From Planctomicrobium piriforme (GTDB lineage: Bacteria > Planctomycetota > Planctomycetia > Planctomycetales > Planctomycetaceae): 64,000 nt of DNA. The notes under the pieces were generated by a model. The model saw nothing but the letters and a program-made list of their open reading frames with translations. It did no database searches and had not been told where the DNA came from. Position numbers and translations under genes: made by a program. Each line of letters opens with the position of its first letter. Position 1 is the first letter of the stretch. Where the stretch lies: positions 615,889-679,888 of the forward strand of contig NZ_FOQD01000001.1 in assembly GCF_900113665.1 (NCBI RefSeq), written 5' to 3'. Shown here piece by piece: positions 17,645 to 26,668 of the stretch.

Positions 17645-18700
17645 TCAACCGCCCGCGCGGCAGGCCAGCTCATCCAGCACTCCCTGCACCACTGGTTGCG
17701 GGCAGGACCACACAAGGAAGAACATGGCTTCCCGCACCGCGAGTTCCGCGGGGTGGCCTTTCACAAAGCCCGCCCCTTTGCTGATGCCGAGTGCTGCTTG
17801 CGTGATGCGGAGCGCCAGCGAGTTGGCGCGATGACGGATGGCCGCTGCGCTCAGGTGCGGCGAGCCCTGGTCTCCATGTTCCGCCGCACCGTAAAGGTCG
17901 TTATGCAACGCCTGCAGTTCTGACGTGAAACGCTGGGCGACGTCCGTCAGGTCAGGCCGTTCTTTTGCCTGATCGCGAATCAGCTTGCCGGCGCGTCGCG
18001 CGAGTCCCAGCGCGAGGACCGAGGTAGTCAGCGAGCCTGTTCCGCCCCCCTGCCCTTGCTTCATCACTCCTTCGACCGGTCCGGCGAGGACATGGTCCAT
18101 CGGCAACAGCACGTTCTCGACATCGACCGACGCTGTGTGAGATGCGGTGAACGCCATGAGTTCGGCGTAAGGACGGACGGTTACCCCCGGCAAGCCGGTT
18201 GGCAACGCGACGAGTACCTGACGGCCATCGGGACAGGCTCCGCCGGTGACGATGTAACTCGCATGCACCGCGCCGGTGACCCAAGGGATGCTGCCGTTGA
18301 GTCGAATCACATCCCTTTCGATGTCCGCCTGCACGGCGGGAGTGTGGATGTGTTGACGTGAGGTGGTGAGGTGCGAGATGCCGACGGTGGCAAACGTCTT
18401 CCCGCTCGCCAGATCCGGCAGCAACCGCGACTTCAACTCGGCGTTATCACAGGCCGCAATCCGCTGGCACGCGCCGTTTCGCTGCGTGAGAATGAACGCC
18501 GTTGTGAGGCACGCCGCCGAAAGGTCTTCGTACCCCTGCAGCATCGTCAGCGGACTCACTTCACCGCCGCCAAACTGTTGCGGAATCACCCAGCCCAGCA
18601 CGCCGGCATCCGCTAACGCCTGCAACTGCACCTGCGGCCAGAGAGTATGGCGGTCGACATCGAGAGAAAGCTCGGCCAGTCGTTTGAGAAGCGTTTCCAT
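17645..18700 (-). CDS. Acyl-CoA dehydrogenase-like protein
   Basis: 351 residues from the ATG at 18700 (METLLKRLAELSLDVDRHTLW); the frame extends 53 codons upstream into the preceding gene but without similarity. The N-terminal helical domain (LADAGVLGWVIPQQFGG), the LTQRNGACQRIAA segment and the central beta-domain (FATVGISHLTT, VILNGSIPWVTGA-like) follow the acyl-CoA dehydrogenase order. The C-terminal helical domain is short, and I cannot place the usual catalytic Glu with confidence. It could be an ACAD, a desulfurisation-type flavin monooxygenase relative, or a divergent homologue. It follows the phosphatase gene with a 43-bp gap on the same strand. Confidence 0.75.
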   Translation of the reverse strand: METLLKRLAELSLDVDRHTLWPQVQLQALADAGVLGWVIPQQFGGGEVSPLTMLQGYEDLSAACLTTAFILTQRNGACQRIAACDNAELKSRLLPDLASGKTFATVGISHLTTSRQHIHTPAVQADIERDVIRLNGSIPWVTGAVHASYIVTGGACPDGRQVLVALPTGLPGVTVRPYAELMAFTASHTASVDVENVLLPMDHVLAGPVEGVMKQGQGGGTGSLTTSVLALGLARRAGKLIRDQAKERPDLTDVAQRFTSELQALHNDLYGAAEHGDQGSPHLSAAAIRHRANSLALRITQAALGISKGAGFVKGHPAELAVREAMFFLVWSCPQPVVQGVLDELACRAGG

Positions 18701-18743
18701 CCCCTCATTGGACACCGGCCTTGGCGAGAGGACAACCCTTGAT

Positions 18744-19406
18744 TCAGTTTCCGCGGACGTCTGGTTTGGGGACAACGTTAGGAACCGGCAATGCACTGTC
18801 ACGCCCATCCGGTGAAACGACAGGAGCATTCGCTGCCGCTTTCTGAATGAGTTCCACATCCAGGTCCCGAATGTAGTGAATGAGATTTTGCCAGGCCGGG
18901 CTGAATCCGTATCCGCCGTTCACCATCTCGTTGATGGCCTGCTCCTTCGTCCATCCCTGCACCGCGATGCGGTAGATGGCGCACATCGTTCCGGTTCGAT
19001 CCGCGCCGTACTGGCAATGGAGAATCACCGGCTGTCGGCACTCGTCTCCCACAATCTGTAGAAAGCGGATCACTTCCTTCTCTTCCGGATGCCAGGCTTT
19101 CATGTAGATGTGTTCGTAGCCCAGTCCCAGTCCTTCGATCTCATCGCGGTCCGAATGAAACGATCGTAGATTGACGACCGTTTTGATCCCGGTTGCCTTG
19201 AGATTCTTCATTCCTTCCTTGGAAGGTTGTGCGGACCGATACAGGCTGTCTGAAACCTTGTGCAGATTGGGGACGCCGTCGATCTGGACTCGCTGTGCCC
19301 AATTCTGCGGCCGCTGCTGAGCCGCCGGTTCTTCACCGCGGCCCAACGCGGTCCACGCCAGAGTGAACAAGCTGAGCAGCAAATAGGTTCGGAACCGTGT
19401 CGACAT
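18744..19406 (-). CDS. Secreted dual-specificity/tyrosine phosphatase-like protein
   Basis: 220 residues. A signal peptide occupies about residues 1-24 (MSTRFRTYLLLSLFTLAWTALG). The active-site P-loop HCQYGADRTG (about residues 129-138) is the classic HCx5R(T/S)G of Cys-based phosphatases, with the general-acid region AWHPEEKE upstream. YRSAQPSKEGMKNLKATGIKTVVNLR is typical of the DSP/Siw14-like group. Being exported, it may act on phosphoinositides, polyphosphate or protein substrates; this is unresolved. It precedes the acyl-CoA dehydrogenase-like gene on the same strand. Confidence 0.88.
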   Translation of the reverse strand: MSTRFRTYLLLSLFTLAWTALGRGEEPAAQQRPQNWAQRVQIDGVPNLHKVSDSLYRSAQPSKEGMKNLKATGIKTVVNLRSFHSDRDEIEGLGLGYEHIYMKAWHPEEKEVIRFLQIVGDECRQPVILHCQYGADRTGTMCAIYRIAVQGWTKEQAINEMVNGGYGFSPAWQNLIHYIRDLDVELIQKAAANAPVVSPDGRDSALPVPNVVPKPDVRGN

Positions 19407-19562
19407 CGAGAGTCACCCTGGCTGGTGGTCTGGCAGCATACCATCGAACGAGCCGAGTCCAGTAGCCGGGTTGGCCGTTTTCATGCCATGTTCGAAATTC
19501 ATTTACGGTTCTGGCATAATTCGCGATTGGGATCTCTCTACATAAGACGCGGGAAAATCAAG

Positions 19563-20915
19563 ATGCGACTGCAGGCCGCCGCTCCCCTTGTTCACACATA
19601 CTTGACTGGCAACCGTTCGGACACACCGTGGTTCGTCTGGAGCTGCTTTTTGGCCGTCGTCTGCAACTGTTACTGGGCCGGCGGCAATGTGATCGCCGCA
19701 GAGGTTGCCGGGCCGCCGCGAATGGTTCCGCTTGTCGCGCCGGCCCCTGGCCAAAAGCTGCTGGCCGTCGTCCCAACTCAAGAGACGTATCCTGTTCAAA
19801 CTTTCTGTCAGCAGCTTCAGATTCCCGCAGACTTCATTGATGAATTCGACATGCCGAATCGGAACTTTCGGAATTACCATACGGTTCTCGTCGGGTCGAA
19901 TCGAATGGATTTTTTTGAAAAGCCGGAACGACAGGTTCCAGAGTTTTTTCAGCCGATTGTGGAATTTGTTGCCGCCGGCGGCCACCTGATTTTGCTCGGC
20001 ACCTATCATGGTCGCAACATGGAGCACCTGAGTCGATTCGATGTAAAGCCGGTAGGCGGCGGCGGTGAGAACTTCATCAGAGTGCCTGACGCCACGGAGG
20101 CATTGTTTCTTGGAAGTGAAGAGGCCATCCCGAAAGATAACAAGCTCACATTTCTCGGCCGCGTGTCCGTTTCGAGGCCGCATGTCATCATGCTGCGGCG
20201 CGGCGATCGTGACCCTGCACTGGTCACCACGGCGTTCGGAAATGGCCGGGTCAGCATCATTATGGTTGAGCCCTATTATCAGAAAGACCTCTGGCTGATG
20301 AATGTCCTGCTCGCATGGAACCAGCGCGGGGCGCCGAGCCGATTGAGTAGCGCAGGCATGTTAGGCGTCGTCGCAAATCCTGGCTTCAAGCGGATCCCAG
20401 TCCCATCAGGAAAAGATGTCACAAAGGAACTGGCAACGGTTCAAGGACTATTCGAGCCCGAATACCGGCAACTGAATCCGCGAAGCCATGCGATGGGAAA
20501 AGAACTTGCAGGCAAATTACTCGACAGAGCCTCTGCAATCGGTTTGCCGGCATTCGATTATGCCTTGCTCTCTGAAGCCAGGACTTTATCAATCAAAAAT
20601 GGAGATGCCGCCGGCGTTCTGAATGTGACCGAGCGTATCAGCCGTCAGTTTCAAATCAATCCCTTGGAGCTGTTGCTTGACGGACTTGATCAAAGCTCTC
20701 AGAACGGGGAAACGGCCGCGGAATCGTGGACGGTCGCCGATGCCGCCATCATGGGAGCCCAAACGGCATTCGCAAATCAGCAATTGGATATTGCCGATAA
20801 ATTCTTAATGTTGGCCGGAAAGAACGCCAAACGCGCTCGCGTCACGGATCTCACTCGGCAGATTGCTGAGATGAAAAAGAAGGTCGGTGAAGCGAAACCT
20901 CCCGGAAAGAAATAG
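19563..20915 (+). CDS. Hypothetical exported/membrane protein with GATase-like domain
   Basis: 450 residues from the ATG at 19563. The frame starts earlier, overlapping the divergent phosphatase gene, but that part has no protein-like features. A hydrophobic segment (about residues 23-43, WFVWSCFLAVVCNCYWAGG) is a signal anchor or signal peptide. The middle (residues 60-260) alternates strands and helices. GGHLILLGTYHGRNMEHLSR and the later AFGNGRVSIIMVEPYYQ resemble the class I glutamine-amidotransferase-like/DUF4350 fold found in planctomycete proteins, without a recognisable catalytic Cys-His pair. The C-terminus is helical and ends KKVGEAKPPGKK. Function unknown. Confidence 0.7.
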   Translation: MRLQAAAPLVHTYLTGNRSDTPWFVWSCFLAVVCNCYWAGGNVIAAEVAGPPRMVPLVAPAPGQKLLAVVPTQETYPVQTFCQQLQIPADFIDEFDMPNRNFRNYHTVLVGSNRMDFFEKPERQVPEFFQPIVEFVAAGGHLILLGTYHGRNMEHLSRFDVKPVGGGGENFIRVPDATEALFLGSEEAIPKDNKLTFLGRVSVSRPHVIMLRRGDRDPALVTTAFGNGRVSIIMVEPYYQKDLWLMNVLLAWNQRGAPSRLSSAGMLGVVANPGFKRIPVPSGKDVTKELATVQGLFEPEYRQLNPRSHAMGKELAGKLLDRASAIGLPAFDYALLSEARTLSIKNGDAAGVLNVTERISRQFQINPLELLLDGLDQSSQNGETAAESWTVADAAIMGAQTAFANQQLDIADKFLMLAGKNAKRARVTDLTRQIAEMKKKVGEAKPPGKK

Positions 20916-21020
20916 CGGGCTTTACATCTGCAGGTGTTGATTGGGGATCGGCGAATCCACGGAATCAAGCCGAGCAGTGCCAAATGTGCATCAAGGAACC
21001 GTCAGCATGGCGGCAGACCA

Positions 21021-22130
21021 TCACATCTGATCGCGAAATTCGCCGGGTGTCACGCCTAAGAGCTGCGTGAAGGTTCGCGTCAGTTGGGCGTGGGTGACGA
21101 AGCCGCAGCGCTGGGCGATTTCGGCGAAGGTCATGTTGCGTCCGAAGTAGCGAATCAGCTCTTTCGCCCGTTCCATACGCACTTCCAGCAGGTGGTCATG
21201 CACGGTGCGGCCCGTCTGCTGGCGGAAGACTCGGGCGAGATACACGCGGCTGACGCTCGCCGCGTTGGCGATGTCGGCCAAGGACAGACGTTCCGCCATG
21301 TTCTCGCGCATGTAGTCGAGCGACACCCGGACGATGCGTCGGCCGCCCCGTTCCTGTTCCGGAAAGGGAATTGCTTTCGTTTCGCCTAAGGAGAGCAGCC
21401 GGCCGATGAGCGTCAGGAAGTTTCCTTCCACGACGAGGTCCGTTCCCAGTGAGGCCTGGCTGGCGTATTCCCAGACCTGTTTCGCGAGCGCCGTGACGAT
21501 CGGGTCGTGAGCGGGTTGTCTGGGCGCCTCGAACAGGTGGGCTCCGCTGACGTCCAGCATTTCACCGGCAATTTGCCGCAGTTCCGCTTCGGGAAAGGCC
21601 AGAAACAGATTTTCAAATTCGCCGCGTGGATCGCCGCGCATCGTGCATTGTACGCCGGGGGGAACGAGTACAAAAGAATTCGGCTCGCGGCGATACCAGC
21701 CTGCCCCATAGTTGGACTCATATCTGGGGGTGGTGCTGCTCAGGGAAATTGCCAGATAGAAATACGGCATCGGCGGGCCGGGGAAAGCCTCGCGGAATTT
21801 CACTTTCCCTAATTGCAGGCCACAGCGATGGTGGGACCGGAATTCCGAACCTTCCGCGGAAACGATTCGTTCGCGGCTTTTGAACAGGTCCGCGTAGGTC
21901 GGTGGTCGGCGGCCTTCGGTGACTGCTTCCAGCGAATTGGTCTGGTCAGGCATCTCTCCGGAGTCCATTTGCAGGGGTGACGCGGAGGCTGGGGCCAGGG
22001 ATTCTCCGCAGTGGGGTTTCACAATCTTCCATTCGCCGCCGTTCGAGTCAAGGACTGTTCGCATGCGATGAGAGAATTCCTCACACATTGCAAAAGGCCT
22101 GCGCAACTTGGCAGCAGTTCCGCGCAGCAA
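21021..22130 (-). CDS. AraC-family transcriptional regulator
   Basis: Up to 369 residues. The C-terminal ~100 residues contain both AraC helix-turn-helix motifs: LSLADIANAASVSRVYLARVF and MTFAEIAQRCGFVTHAQLTRTF, followed by LGVTPGEFRDQM. The N-terminal half is a cupin-like sensing domain (YFYLAISLSSTTPRY, FVLVPPGVQCTMRGDP), consistent with ligand-dependent regulation. Starts at 22088 and 22064 are equally possible; none has a strong ribosome-binding site. The target genes are not evident, since the flanking genes are unrelated. Confidence 0.88.
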   Translation of the reverse strand: MLRGTAAKLRRPFAMCEEFSHRMRTVLDSNGGEWKIVKPHCGESLAPASASPLQMDSGEMPDQTNSLEAVTEGRRPPTYADLFKSRERIVSAEGSEFRSHHRCGLQLGKVKFREAFPGPPMPYFYLAISLSSTTPRYESNYGAGWYRREPNSFVLVPPGVQCTMRGDPRGEFENLFLAFPEAELRQIAGEMLDVSGAHLFEAPRQPAHDPIVTALAKQVWEYASQASLGTDLVVEGNFLTLIGRLLSLGETKAIPFPEQERGGRRIVRVSLDYMRENMAERLSLADIANAASVSRVYLARVFRQQTGRTVHDHLLEVRMERAKELIRYFGRNMTFAEIAQRCGFVTHAQLTRTFTQLLGVTPGEFRDQM

Positions 22131-22706
22131 ACAGGCAAAACCCCTACCAGCAAGGTTTACTCACGCGCAAGCCCGGTTGTGAGCTTGCGTCCTTATCAGT
22201 GACCGAGTCATGGGCATAAACGGAAGATGAATTTTTTTGGAAATTCGACTAGACAGTTTTCTGGATGCTGTTTTTTCAGCGTTTTACGCAAAAGAGACTC
22301 GATGAGACGCACTTTGAAAGCAGTCAAACGGCTTCGTCTGAAGTGAAACGTCATCTCTGCGGAATGCGTTTTGCCTTTCCTGACACCTGTGCTCAGTCCT
22401 CAATGTGCTTTCAGTTTTGGCATTCCCATGTCGGCTCGATCTTCTGATCAACGGTTCTGTTTGATCAACCTGATGGCGGCCTCGGAGCGTTCCTGGCTGG
22501 CGCGGCCCTTTGGCCGCTAGTCGCCTGGAGCAGCGAGTGCTCTTCTCTTTCGCCATCACGGCCGCGTCTGCGGTCTCCTCTCCCGGCGGCAACCGGGATG
22601 CCTGGTCTCAAGCTTCACGCGTCGACCCGGACGGTTCTCCTTTGGTCCGGCGAAACGGTCTCTCATTTGGATTTCTGGTTCTTTTCAATTTGCGGAGGAA
22701 TTCCCC
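22131..22706. other. Intergenic region
   Basis: 576 bases between the divergent AraC gene and DUF1559 copy D. A short hairpin GCGCAAGC/GCTTGCGT lies at about 22161-22186. No gene is credible; short frames here have no ribosome-binding sites or protein features. Promoters for both flanking genes are expected. Confidence 0.45.
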
Positions 22707-23690
22707 ATGCGTCGTTCGTCTTATCAAAGGCCGCGCGGCTTCACGCTGATCGAGCTGCTCGTGGTGATTGCGATCATCGCGATTCTGATCGCCCTGCTGC
22801 TGCCGGCCGTGCAGTCGGCCCGTGAGTCGGCCCGGAAGAGTCAGTGCAAGAACAATCTCAAGCAACTGGGGCTGGGGCTGCACAATTACCACGACGTGTA
22901 CAACATGTTCCCCACAGTCAACTGGAATTCCGGTCCGGACTACATCGTTCCCTGGGGGGTTTCGATTCTGCCGATGATCGATCAGGCTCCGCTGTATCAG
23001 AAAATCAATCCCGGCGCTTCCGGCAACCTGTTTGTCCCGAATCCGACTCCGCTCGCGGTCTTCAAGTGTCCGACGGATCCGTACAGCAGCGTTGTTTACC
23101 ATTCTGGCGGGGGTACCTACAACATTCCGTACTCCCTGAACAAGGATCCGTACTACGGCGACTCGTGCATGCTCGTCGTTTCCCGGTGCACCATGAGTGA
23201 TTCCGGCTCAGGTGACGCTCTGGTCTCGGCGGCCAACTACGTCATGAATGCCTATAGCCTGGGCTGGGGCACCTACGCCAATCTCAGCATCGAAAAGCTG
23301 GCGCGGGGGAATGGGACCACGAATTACATCATGGTCGGGGAACGGACCAATGCGACCGCCCCGACCACCTGGCAGGCCAAATTTGGCAAGTACGTCGGAA
23401 ATCCGACCTATCAGGGGTGGCCCGTCACCGAGACCATGACCAGCCTCGACGGCTGCACTCCGCCGAGTTCCGAGCTGGGGACTCCCTTTGCCGACGGCAT
23501 GATGACCTATGGGTATTTCTACTATCCCATGAACTCCAATCGCCAGTCGGCAACCAGCATGCACTCCAGCGGCTGCCAGTTCGTCCTGGGGGACGGGTCG
23601 GCGAGGTTTATCAGCCAGAATATCGATCAGTCGACCTGGACGGCCCTTGCAAATCCTGCCCGGGCGGCGAAGCCGATCGGCGAGTTCTAA
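22707..23690 (+). CDS. DUF1559 prepilin-like protein (copy D)
   Basis: 327 residues; ATG at 22707 preceded by GGAGGA at 22695-22700, an ideal ribosome-binding site. Leader MRRSSYQRPR, then GFTLIELLVV and the long hydrophobic helix. The variant QSARESARKSQCKNN replaces the usual QQAREAARRSQ. The H-x9-DG motif is HSSGCQFVLGDG, and the end is AKPIGEF. It is followed at 160 bp by copy E, so the two may be one transcription unit. Confidence 0.93.
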   Translation: MRRSSYQRPRGFTLIELLVVIAIIAILIALLLPAVQSARESARKSQCKNNLKQLGLGLHNYHDVYNMFPTVNWNSGPDYIVPWGVSILPMIDQAPLYQKINPGASGNLFVPNPTPLAVFKCPTDPYSSVVYHSGGGTYNIPYSLNKDPYYGDSCMLVVSRCTMSDSGSGDALVSAANYVMNAYSLGWGTYANLSIEKLARGNGTTNYIMVGERTNATAPTTWQAKFGKYVGNPTYQGWPVTETMTSLDGCTPPSSELGTPFADGMMTYGYFYYPMNSNRQSATSMHSSGCQFVLGDGSARFISQNIDQSTWTALANPARAAKPIGEF

Positions 23691-23864
23691 TCGCGCTCCG
23701 CCAGTTTAAGTCTTGGGGTCGCGCGTCAGGTGCGTTGGCCCGGTCGGGGCCTGCTCTGGCCCGACACTGCCGCCCGCTCAGAAATATCAAGTCGCTCATT
23801 GTTGGTCAGGTCATTGTGACCACATTGTCTTATCGAAAACATACTTGTTGTGAGGACTCGTGGA

Positions 23865-24890
23865 ATGAAGATGAACATGCGACATCGATCGGGATTCACC
23901 CTGATTGAACTGCTGGTGGTGATTGCAATCATCGCGATCCTGGTAGCTCTACTGCTGCCGGCTGTGCAGCAGGCCCGAGAAGCAGCCCGCCGCTCTCAGT
24001 GCAAAAACAATCTCAAGCAGTTCGGCTTGGCGCTGCACAACTATCACGACGCGTTTGGCTATTTTCCGCCGGGGGTGGTGAGTGCGAATACGCCCACGAT
24101 TACCGCCGCCACAGCCCCGACCGCCAAAGTACAGGGGTTTGGCTGGGGGATGAAGTTGCTCCCCTACCTCGAACACAACGGTTTGAGCGACCAGATTCTC
24201 GTGGATGCGGACGGAGGCTGGAGCACGACCACGAGCGTAACATATACCTATGGTTCATATTCATGGACTTACGATGTGGTTACAACATTGACAAATAAGT
24301 TCAACTTCCCGCCCGTCTATAAATGCCCCTCAGATTCGACGATTGATACATCTGACAACGACAAAGGACAGTATGGCAACTATGTGGGAGTCTATGACTC
24401 AACGGGGGTCATGGACGGTAGCGGCGGCGTGATCACGATGAAAGTGAAGAACGACGGCATGTTCGGCGTTAACGTCGTGCGAGGAATGCGAGATATTCTC
24501 GACGGTTCGTCGAATACGTTTTTGGTGGGCGAACGGGCTCGCAGCGACGCTAACGTCTTCCCAATGGGCGTCGACAGCAATGATGTGGCGCACGGCGTCT
24601 TCGGCGGCGGCCTGCCGAATGCGAATGCCGAGACCTATGAGCAGATGCTGGCACGATACATGGCGTGCTACCAGAGCGGCGCCACAGATTGTTATGCGAC
24701 CATCTATCTGCCTTGGGCGAATTCTCCGGATCGGAAATTCACATCATTTAGCAGCGTTCACGGTGAAGGCCTGGCCAGCATGCTGATGGCAGACGGCGCC
24801 GTGAAGCTGGTCCCCGTTGGAAAAATGGACGCAAATACCTACCGGGCCCTTTGTGACCGTAATGACGGCAAGCTCATCGGAGAGTTTTAG
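23865..24890 (+). CDS. DUF1559 prepilin-like protein (copy E)
   Basis: 341 residues from the ATG at 23865, 9 bases after GAGG; a GTG at 23850 is also in frame. Leader MKMNMRHRS, GFTLIELLVV, QQAREAARRSQCKNNLKQFGLALHNYHD, and C-terminal GKLIGEF. The H-x9-DG motif is slightly changed (HGEGLASMLMADG). A lipoprotein gene follows 50 bp downstream, giving a likely D-E-lipoprotein operon. Confidence 0.93.
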   Translation: MKMNMRHRSGFTLIELLVVIAIIAILVALLLPAVQQAREAARRSQCKNNLKQFGLALHNYHDAFGYFPPGVVSANTPTITAATAPTAKVQGFGWGMKLLPYLEHNGLSDQILVDADGGWSTTTSVTYTYGSYSWTYDVVTTLTNKFNFPPVYKCPSDSTIDTSDNDKGQYGNYVGVYDSTGVMDGSGGVITMKVKNDGMFGVNVVRGMRDILDGSSNTFLVGERARSDANVFPMGVDSNDVAHGVFGGGLPNANAETYEQMLARYMACYQSGATDCYATIYLPWANSPDRKFTSFSSVHGEGLASMLMADGAVKLVPVGKMDANTYRALCDRNDGKLIGEF

Positions 24891-24940
24891 TCTGCGGCAG
24901 CGGCGGTGAATATTGAATGATCGTAAGGGGAGGAATTGTC

Positions 24941-25573
24941 ATGCAACTGATGATCGGCGCCCGCACACAGCCGACAGGGCTTCGGAACGACGGCGGATGG
25001 AGGGAGATTTACCGTCGCGGCAGACACGCCGGGTTAATTGCGATTCTCTGTCTGCTGACGAGCGGCTGTGGAACAGGCCTCTTCGGCTCCCAAGGCGTGG
25101 TCTACAAAGTCACGCCGCAGACCCCTTCGCCGCTCCCGCCGCTGAAACTGGACAATAAACTGGTTTTGGCGGACCAGCAGGCGCTGTGGGGGCGGGTTGT
25201 GATCAACGGCCGCGCTGCCAAAAAAAATGAAGTGAAAGTGATTGCGACGGCGTCCAAAACGCTCATCGGGGGACAGGGAAACCAGCCGCCGATGCTTCCC
25301 AAGCCAAATTCCGGGAAAAAACTCCGACCGGTCGAAAAGCAGTATTCGGCTTCCGTATTGCAAGATGACGGCCTGTATCTGCTGAAGGGACTCGTGCCTG
25401 GAGCGGCTTACACGCTACATATTGAAACCGGTCCGGCATTCACGGGGACGGCGAATCAGTTGAGCAAGTATTCGTCCCCGTTCTCGTCTCCATTCAAGGT
25501 GAAGATGAAGAAGGGCCAGCAAATGCTGGATCTTGTGTTGGAACCTGCTGTGGCACCGCCAGCAGCCAAATAG
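24941..25573 (+). CDS. Lipoprotein with regulatory-like beta domain
   Basis: 210 residues from the ATG at 24941, chosen because GGGGAGGA lies 7 bases upstream; another ATG at 24917 is in frame but weaker. The signal segment is preceded by an unusually long polar leader (about 28 residues, basic RRGRHAG end), then LIAILCLLTSGC with the lipobox Cys at about residue 43. Residues 80-160 (LWGRVVINGRAAKKNEVKVIA...GLYLLKGLVPGAAYTL) look like the carboxypeptidase-regulatory/transthyretin-like fold that commonly accompanies DUF1559 genes in planctomycetes. Confidence 0.8.
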   Translation: MQLMIGARTQPTGLRNDGGWREIYRRGRHAGLIAILCLLTSGCGTGLFGSQGVVYKVTPQTPSPLPPLKLDNKLVLADQQALWGRVVINGRAAKKNEVKVIATASKTLIGGQGNQPPMLPKPNSGKKLRPVEKQYSASVLQDDGLYLLKGLVPGAAYTLHIETGPAFTGTANQLSKYSSPFSSPFKVKMKKGQQMLDLVLEPAVAPPAAK

Positions 25574-25605
25574 CCTCAGAGATTTGAATTCGGTGCAGTC
25601 TTCAG

Positions 25606-25664
25606 AAAAACCGCGAATGGCTGGAATGGGTCGCGAGACTCAGGCTCGGCGATTCGCGGTTTTG
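25606..25664 (+). terminator. Probable terminator hairpin
   Basis: AAAACCGCGAAT (25607-25618) and ATTCGCGGTTTT (25652-25663) form a perfect 12-bp stem around a 33-nt loop that can fold further. It lies 33 bp after the lipoprotein stop codon. Confidence 0.75.
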
Positions 25665-25793
25665 TTCCACTCAGAACGTTTATGAAAATTGGAAGAGCCG
25701 CCTGCAAGGGAAGGCGTGATCTTAGTTGCCGCTGAGCATGTGCTTCGCCTTCCTGAAAGCTGTCCCTCTATTAAATAATCATCGAGAGAGTGC

Positions 25794-26585
25794 ATGATCA
25801 GGGTTCAAATAAAGATGTTCGTCAGCGCGGTGTTCACGCTGCTGGTTGTGATCGGTGCAAACGCCAGAGCCGAGAAACCTGTCGGTCCCGAGCAACAGCC
25901 GTTGATCTGCACGTTTTCGATCGTCGCTTGCGACCCAATCAACAAGCAGTGGGGAGTGGCGGTGGCTTCCCGGTACTTCTCGGTCGGCACGGTCGTCCCC
26001 TGGGCGGATGCCGATGTCGGCGCGGTGGCGACTCAAGCTCTGGGAAATATCTATTACGGACCCAAAGGGCTTGAGCTCTTGCGAGAAGGAAAGTCGGCGG
26101 AAGAGACGATTCAACTCTTGCTTGTGAATGACGAAGTTCGCGAACAACGACAACTGGGGATCGTTGATGCCCATGGCAATGCTGCCACTTATACAGGCAA
26201 GAACTGTCTGGCCTGGGCCGGCGGCAAAACAGGCAAGTATTACGCCTGCCAGGGGAACATCCTCACCGGTCCCGACGTGATCGAGGTGATGGCGAAAGCG
26301 TTCGAGGAGACCGAAGGAGGACTCCCCTGGCGGCTGATGAAAGCGCTCGAAGCCGGCGACGCCGCCGGCGGCGACAGTCGCGGCAAACAATCCGCGGCCA
26401 TTCTGGTCGTCAAAGACGGGTACGGCCCGCAAGGCCTGAATGACCGGCTGATTGACCTGCGGGTCGAAGACCACGCCGAGCCGGTGACAGAACTCTCGCG
26501 CATCCTCTCCGTCCGTTGGCCCTTGCCAGTGAAGACAACCGAGCCAGAGTCGCCAGCGGAACCCGCCAAGGCAGAAGAGAAGTAG
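25794..26585 (+). CDS. Exported DUF1028 protein (copy 1)
   Basis: 263 residues with a signal peptide (about 1-26, ...VVIGANARA-EK). The DUF1028 fold, an Ntn-hydrolase-like domain, begins CTFSIVACDPINKQWGVAVASRYFSVG. It continues with VPWADADVGAVATQALGN, GNAATYTGKNCLAWAGG, CQGNILTGPDVI, and ends with ALEAGDAAGGDSRGKQSAAILVV and the metal-site-like DLRVEDHAEPVTEL. Biochemical function of DUF1028 is unknown. A close paralogue follows. Confidence 0.9.
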   Translation: MIRVQIKMFVSAVFTLLVVIGANARAEKPVGPEQQPLICTFSIVACDPINKQWGVAVASRYFSVGTVVPWADADVGAVATQALGNIYYGPKGLELLREGKSAEETIQLLLVNDEVREQRQLGIVDAHGNAATYTGKNCLAWAGGKTGKYYACQGNILTGPDVIEVMAKAFEETEGGLPWRLMKALEAGDAAGGDSRGKQSAAILVVKDGYGPQGLNDRLIDLRVEDHAEPVTELSRILSVRWPLPVKTTEPESPAEPAKAEEK

Positions 26586-26593
26586 GAACAAGA

Positions 26594-26640
26594 GTTGTCA
26601 GTCATCGGCTGACCGCTGACCGCTGTATGCTGACCGCTCA
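26594..26640. repeat. CAGT/CTGACCGC word repeat
   Basis: GTTGTCAGTCATCGGCTGAC then CGCTGACCGCTGTATGCTGAC and CGCTCA fill the 83-bp gap between the two DUF1028 genes with a period of about 7-8 bases. Confidence 0.55.
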
Positions 26641-26668
26641 TAATCGCACCCCCCTCGAAGGCCATTGC

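Noticed and set aside
22131..22706. Several 60-125 codon frames upstream of DUF1559 copy D
   Set aside because: No ribosome-binding sites, no protein features, overlapping in several frames; treated as non-coding.
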